Source of the DNA: Ephydatia muelleri
Taxonomy: Eukaryota; Porifera; Demospongiae; Spongillida; Spongillidae
DNA length: 64,000 bases
Direction of reading: 5' to 3'
Assembly: GCA_013339895.1 (NCBI GenBank)
Contig: JABACO010000004.1
Coordinates: forward strand, 2,605,879 to 2,669,878
Shown: in pieces, positions 59,016-64,000 of the stretch
How positions within the stretch are numbered: position 1 is the stretch's first letter
Layout: every line of letters starts with the position of its first letter
Position numbers and translations under genes: made by a program
Notes under the pieces: generated by a model
Database searches by the model: none
What the model saw: the letters and a program-made list of their open reading frames with translations, nothing else
Told to the model about the DNA's origin: nothing

Positions 59016-60913
59016 TTACACGACATTCACCTTTGAAACACTATACTTCAATACAGTGTTAGCACCACAGTTAGCAATGAACACACTGCCATCTCTGGGA
59101 TCTAGTGCAGTACCATAGGGATTGTTCAGATTCCTCACTGTGTGGATCTTGTTCCCTTCAGGATCATAGATGGAGAGACAATGGCCCCCATACTCACTGA
59201 CAAGGCTGTAACCTTCATCATCAATGGTTATTCCACTGGGACGATTAGGATCACCATACATCCTGACATAGACACCTTTTTTGGTAAACACTTTAATAGT
59301 GTTTTAATGATAGGCTGCAACATGAATGTTTCCCTGAGGGTCCAAGGCAAGACCCCATGGAGACTGAAAACTCTGATTGCCGGAGACTTTACCATGCATC
59401 TATGGTTAATAACCAACCACCCTTTCTATTATATATATGTATGACATGGCTCATCCTGTCAGAGATAATCAGTTTGTTTTTGGAGTCAACGATGACAGCA
59501 TCTGGCCAATTATTCAGTTGCTGAGTATGGAACTTTCCACTTGATGTCAGCTTCTGTACCCGATGGTTACCCTCATCAGCAACATACAACACATCTTCCT
59601 TGATGGATATACCATATATTAACAAAAACTGACCATCACCACATCCACAACTACCTATGGTATTCTTCAGTTGACCTATTTGATCAAACACATAAATGCA
59701 GCCATCATGGCTCCCTACATAGATGTCTCCATTGTCATGGATTGCTACACATGTTGACCTATTACACTGGATCACTTGTTGGGCATTACATAAGGTATGG
59801 TAGACAAGTTTAGGCCTCACATCAAGGTCATTAGGACTATTCTGTACATGCTGACTATCCATTGTGATGAGGAGCTGGTGAGGACCAGCAGTCTGAGGGG
59901 TGAGGGTGATGGTGTAGGTACCATCCCTGTGGTCCTTCACTTCTCCAAACACAACTACTCCATTATGGGTCTTGGACCTCATCTCACCCTTCTATCTAGT
60001 CCCGACCTTGGCTACTGATGTGGATGCCCATGTGCTTGAAGATGGAGAAGGATAAAACTCAAACACGTTTCCAAATTTCGACCGTTTTTGTATAAGATCA
60101 TCTGTTTGAACAGACACAGTTATGTCGCTGTGTTGGTCTGGACCCTCTTGAGGGTGGCCTGCAGTTCAGTGGGTATGAGTCCTCCCAATGCTACAATCTC
60201 ATGGTCAGTGTGGGTCTGCAGGATGTGGGATGCCATATCAGTGTAGTGACCAATGTCTCCAACCATCTTCTCAAACTTTTCTTTCTGGAGGGTCAGAGCT
60301 GTTGTCTTGGACAGTGAAATGGCCTCCAACTCTGACAATAGTGTCTTTTTCCTTTCTTCCAATGTTTTTTGGAGTATTTCAAAGGCTTGGTTGAAGCAGT
60401 CTGTTTGGAGATCTCCACTTGTTCTATCATCCTGTTATTTTCATCTATAGCTCCAGTCAGTTTTGTCACTACCTCTTTTGCATGATCAAGAGCTCCTGTA
60501 ATTTCTTTTTGACGGTTCTTTGCTACTGTGGATATTTCCTTTACAGTGTGGCTTTTATGGGTAGCTGTAGTGCAGTCACGACGTAGAAGCAAGCTACAAG
60601 TCTCACAATAGGCAATCAGATTATTGTCCTCATGGTTAGGCTGAGAGCAGTCATGTTCTCTTGGCTTCAACACATCTGCAAGGTCATAGCGTCCATCCAC
60701 ACATTCATCACAACACACATCACTGTTGTTCACCATCTTAGACGTGTACAATGCTACATCTACTTCAGATCCAAGATGGAGGTTCTGAGGGAAAACAATG
60801 GCCATACCCACTGGGAGGCTGGTGTTTCGTTCACAGATGGGACATTGGAACATTTGTTGGGAACCACTTTTCTCTATCTCACGATGGAGACATTGTAGAT
60901 AGAAGGAGTGCAA
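59016..60913 (-). pseudogene. TRIM-NHL copy G, broken
   Basis: Four minus-strand frames (60913-60293, 60362-60120, 59982-59389, 59291-59016) cover a TRIM-NHL gene with many lesions. The start codon and the first RING Cys pairs are deleted. B-box1 has lost about 50 codons (DLADVLKPREHD). There are frameshifts near 60390 and 60130, loss of the filamin start (near 59990), and breaks near 59400 and 59306. The NHL loops are distinct (SDRMSHVIH, ADEGNHRVQ, SEYGGHC). It ends KYSVSKVNVV. Confidence 0.92.
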
Positions 60914-62760
60914 ACATGTTTGTTAGTGAAGAGTACGATAATTCATAGTTTATAATAATAATACAATAATTACGCAGTCCATACAAAGCACTTGAAAGAT
61001 TTGGCCTAGTTAAAATCAAACTGTAGTAGGTGCACTGATGTAAGATATTTTGCACTACAGCATCAGGGCTAGTATTGCAGTGTAAGAATCCAGGCACCTT
61101 ATGAATGCTAAGCTACAGTTATGTAAGACAGCATATGAATGAGCACTAGGTTTGGTTTCTAATGGGCACAGACTGAGGAAAAAACCTGTCACTATAAAAT
61201 TATACAGCACTAAACGTTAACTAGTATGTGCCATTTCAAGTCTATGTTTGCTAGTTGTCAGATGGGTTCTAAAAAGTACTGTTTCTATCGCCTGAAACAA
61301 CAGTTTATGTAATTGAAGTACATCCATTTTGAAATATATATTAATTAAGATCAATTATTTAAACATTTATTGCACGATTTTAACAGAAATTTCTGAGTAT
61401 TGTCAAATGTGCAATAGAAAAATCTGTGCCTAGCAAAAAATGGGCAGCTTTTTCCATAACAGTTGATCCTATGTTGGATGCGTAGGTATGATTCATAAGT
61501 TGCACACATGCATAGATGAACTAGTTACAGAGGAGCGGTCTTCTTCGTGCCATAAACATGACCTTTGTAGATAGGTGGCTGCCCAACTCAGAACCCTGAA
61601 TAAAACAGCCACATAATTTATAATAAGCCAAACAATCTTCACAGAGAAGATGGTGCCCTGATCAAACACCTTACATGTCTTGGTCTTGTCTGTTTAACAA
61701 TAATAGCATGTCATATTCTGGAATAGCAAGAACAGGCATAATGGAAGAGACTGAGAAGAGGAGGTTGGAGGGGTGAGGAGGGAAAAGAATCACCATGAGA
61801 AAGGCACTCAAAAAGGGAAACTGTTAAGGGGTGGGGGGAGGGAGGGGGTGGAACTGAGCAATTTTGACAGTTTGTGATGGGGAACTTTCCTAAGTACATA
61901 TAACTATGCTATCCACCTGCCATGCACGGTGAGGGGTGTGTGCTGTTTCTCACAGTGTGTTCATCTAATGGGTGACAGAATAATTAAGATGCCATGTGTT
62001 GGCAATACTACACCACATGTGCTTAGAGCAACCATGCCACATGAAACAAATCACCCAATTTTATTCATTGTCATTAAGCTGTCATTTTATTCAACGATAA
62101 TGTGAGTGCAGTGTGACCCCAGGCTCCTCCCCCTTCTCAAAATTGCTAAAGACAGGTGGGGCAGAGAAAATGAAAGAATGTAAAAGGCAACAGTAGTGGA
62201 AGAGCTACGTTAAGTGCTTACCTGGGCCTCTGATTAAACACCTACCTACACATGTTGTGGTATTCAATACCTGTGCATGGTAACTAAGGCAACCATACAC
62301 TTGGCAACATGTTGCACAGGAAACTCAAATGAATATAAGTAAACTTTCATTAAATTCGATGGTTACTATTAAATTACTGATGAGTTACTCATAATCATTG
62401 AGCTGCACACAACATGTTACGTAGTTACACGTACATTAGGTGTTGGTCTTCGGAGAGCACAGACAGTAATTACACAGCATAGTGAAAAGAGTACTACCGA
62501 GTTTAGTAAGCAGCATACAGACTGGAGTCGAGCCACACCCTCATGTCATTTGTACATACAAGGGTGTTGTGAGACAGATGAGTATAAAGTTCTAAACTGT
62601 AGGGACCGGGCCAGCAGTTCCTTAGTAGTTGAAACAATTTCATTCATTTAAGTAGCTATGTGGGATGCAAGTGTGTCCAACCTCATGGTACATGTAAATG
62701 AACATGATCACTGGATATGTGATTACAGTACCTTTATATCAAGAGGGAGAAATCAATCAC
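60914..62760. other. TRIM G 5' flank and alpha/distal-flank repeats
   Basis: 60930-61160 is the conserved TRIM 5' flank (TTTTGCACTACAGCATCAGG). 61260-61600 resembles 21000-21200. 61640-61730 is a CKVFD module copy (minus; TGTAAGGTGTTTGATCAGGG). 61740-62680 matches 16620-17420. No intact gene. Confidence 0.5.
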
Positions 62761-62766
62761 ACCACT

Positions 62767-62936
62767 GGAGGGAGGGAGGGAGGGAGGGAGGGAGGGAGGG
62801 AGGGAGGGAGGGAGGGAGGGAGGGAGGGAGGGAGGGAGGGAGGGAGGGAGGGAGGGAGGGAGGGAGGGAGGGAGGGAGGGAGGGAGGGAGGGAGGGAGGG
62901 AGGGAGGGAGGGAGGGAGGGAGGGAGGAAGGGAGGA
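62767..62936 (+). repeat. (GGGA)n microsatellite
   Basis: About 42 units of GGGA, expanded from the short GGAGGGAGGG tracts found at the same place in sister copies (17530, 27197, 63067). Purine-only strand; it can form triplex or quadruplex. Confidence 0.98.
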
Positions 62937-63109
62937 GCAATGAAAAGCGGAAATGCACTTGGTACAATTTGGTTCATCCAAGTAGCTATGCAGGGTGCCA
63001 GTGTGTCATCTCATGGTAAATGAACGTGATCACTGGTTATGTGACTACGGTACCTTTACATCAAGAGGGAGGGAGGGAGAAACCAATCACACCACTGTAC
63101 TCACGTTCG

Positions 63110-63215
63110 CATATGCCAACGTTGAGACCTCCACATGTCTTCACAGAGAAGATGGTGCCCTATTCAAACACCTTACATGACTTGTCTGGTCCACAATAAT
63201 GGCATGTCACATTCT
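63110..63215 (-). pseudogene. CKVFD module near TRIM copy I
   Basis: The minus strand carries PECDMPLLWT-like and KSCKVFE-like codons, matching the copies at 27265 and 44700. The zinc-knuckle module is missing: sequence jumps from AATCAAGTGG directly to the TRIM 3' end near 63703. Confidence 0.35.
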
Positions 63216-63794
63216 GGAACAGCAAGAAGACGTAATGGAAGGGGAAAGAGGAGATGGGAGGGATGGGGTGACGGAGGGGCAATGGGATATAATGGGGAAC
63301 GGGAAGTGATGGTAATGACAAGTGTGCACTGTATAGAAACCTCTAAGGGTCCTACTTCCTCTCTTAACATGATACCATATGGGGGATGGGTTACCCTATG
63401 TATCTCTCACATTTCATCAACTATTGACACCATCCAAACTTTCACCATAAACACCCTCTCAGGCACTCTCCATACATCACACTTCCTTCTCACTTGCGGG
63501 GCATTCAAACCAATCATCAGTGGACACACATCTGTACATGACTTGAGACAACTGCTCTGTAATATTGTTGCATGTATGTACCTCTACCAGCAGTTCTGCA
63601 TTGTGCAGGTATCAACCATATCCATGTATAACATATGACACACCTTTACAATCATGAACATGCACTACGCAAATGGAACTAATGGGGTTAAGTAAATCAA
63701 GTGGATCAACGTTAATACCAATCATGTTTAGATCACATCACTTGAAAATGTTCTACGAGTATCACAGTAATGCACATTACATCACATTCACTTT

Positions 63795-64000
63795 TCAAAT
63801 ACAATACTTCAATACAGTGTAAGCACCATAGTTAGCAATGAACACACTGCCATCTCTGGGATCTAGTGCAGTACCACAGGGATTCTTCAGATTCCCCACT
63901 GTGTGGATCTTGTTCCCTTCAGGATCATAGATGGAGAGACAATTGCCAATATACTCACTGACAAGGCTGTAACCTTTATCATCAATGGCTATTCCAATGG
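63795..64000 (-). CDS. TRIM-NHL copy I, C-terminal part, cut by window edge
   Basis: The minus-strand frame is open from the window edge to a TGA at 63797-63795. It encodes NHL blades 5-6: IGIAIDDKGYSLVSE, YIGNCLSIYDPEGNKI and GSVFIANYGAYTVLKYCI. This is the normal family C-terminus. Blade-5 and blade-6 loops (SEYIGNC, NYGAYT) again differ from all other copies. The rest lies right of the window. Confidence 0.85.
   Translation of the reverse strand, partial: IGIAIDDKGYSLVSEYIGNCLSIYDPEGNKIHTVGNLKNPCGTALDPRDGSVFIANYGAYTVLKYCI

Noticed and set aside
62658..63023. Gly-Arg-Glu repeat protein
   Set aside because: Translation of the (GGGA)n microsatellite.

Overview
The window looks like nuclear DNA of an early-branching animal, most likely a demosponge. 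This rests on very short introns (about 45-60 bp) in a hAT transposase, a multi-exon ciliary gene resembling CFAP210, a multicopy intronless TRIM-NHL family, animal-type transposon remnants and abundant microsatellites. The species assignment is inference. No bacterial operon, tRNA, rRNA or CRISPR array was seen.

The backbone is an array of TRIM-NHL genes (RING, two B-boxes, coiled coil, filamin-like domain, six NHL repeats), almost all on the minus strand: A (1-473, cut by the left edge), B (11903-14086, two frameshifts), C (18275-20497, intact, 740 codons), D (28060-30257, one frameshift), E (45774-47962, one frameshift), F (52299-53119, inverted, NHL part only), H (58498-58791) and G (59016-60913), both broken, and I (63795-64000, cut by the right edge). 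Most copies carry a conserved 5' flank and a 3' flank with two decaying coding modules: a lysine/glutamate-rich plus zinc-knuckle-like module, and a module with a CKVFD motif.

Three block types have been copied. The alpha block is a TRIM-NHL gene with its flanks. The beta block is a gene with an apparent elongin BC-box and Cul2-box (intact 23929-25815, broken 42267-43281), and it sits next to alpha at D and E. The gamma block is a tyrosine-recombinase remnant plus about 3 kb of non-coding sequence (3935-8605 and 33545-36677, with pieces at 14150, 21900 and 54870). Insertions into one copy of a block can be dated against the empty site in another. They are a hAT-like element at 624-1408 (8-bp duplication), a Mutator-like long-TIR element at 5165-7300 (9-bp duplication) carrying a non-LTR reverse transcriptase, and a piggyBac-like element at 35850-36408 (TTAA).

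Other coding content: five N-terminal exons of a CFAP210-like gene (22824-23702), a RecQ-like helicase fragment divergent from a KRQRY-repeat ORF (36771-37529), and a decayed hAT transposase with BED finger and dimerisation domain (39660-42060). The most interesting signal is that TRIM-NHL copies differ from each other mainly at a few loop positions recurring in every NHL blade on a nearly constant framework. This suggests a diversifying recognition surface, and it is linked to a second candidate ubiquitin-ligase substrate receptor.
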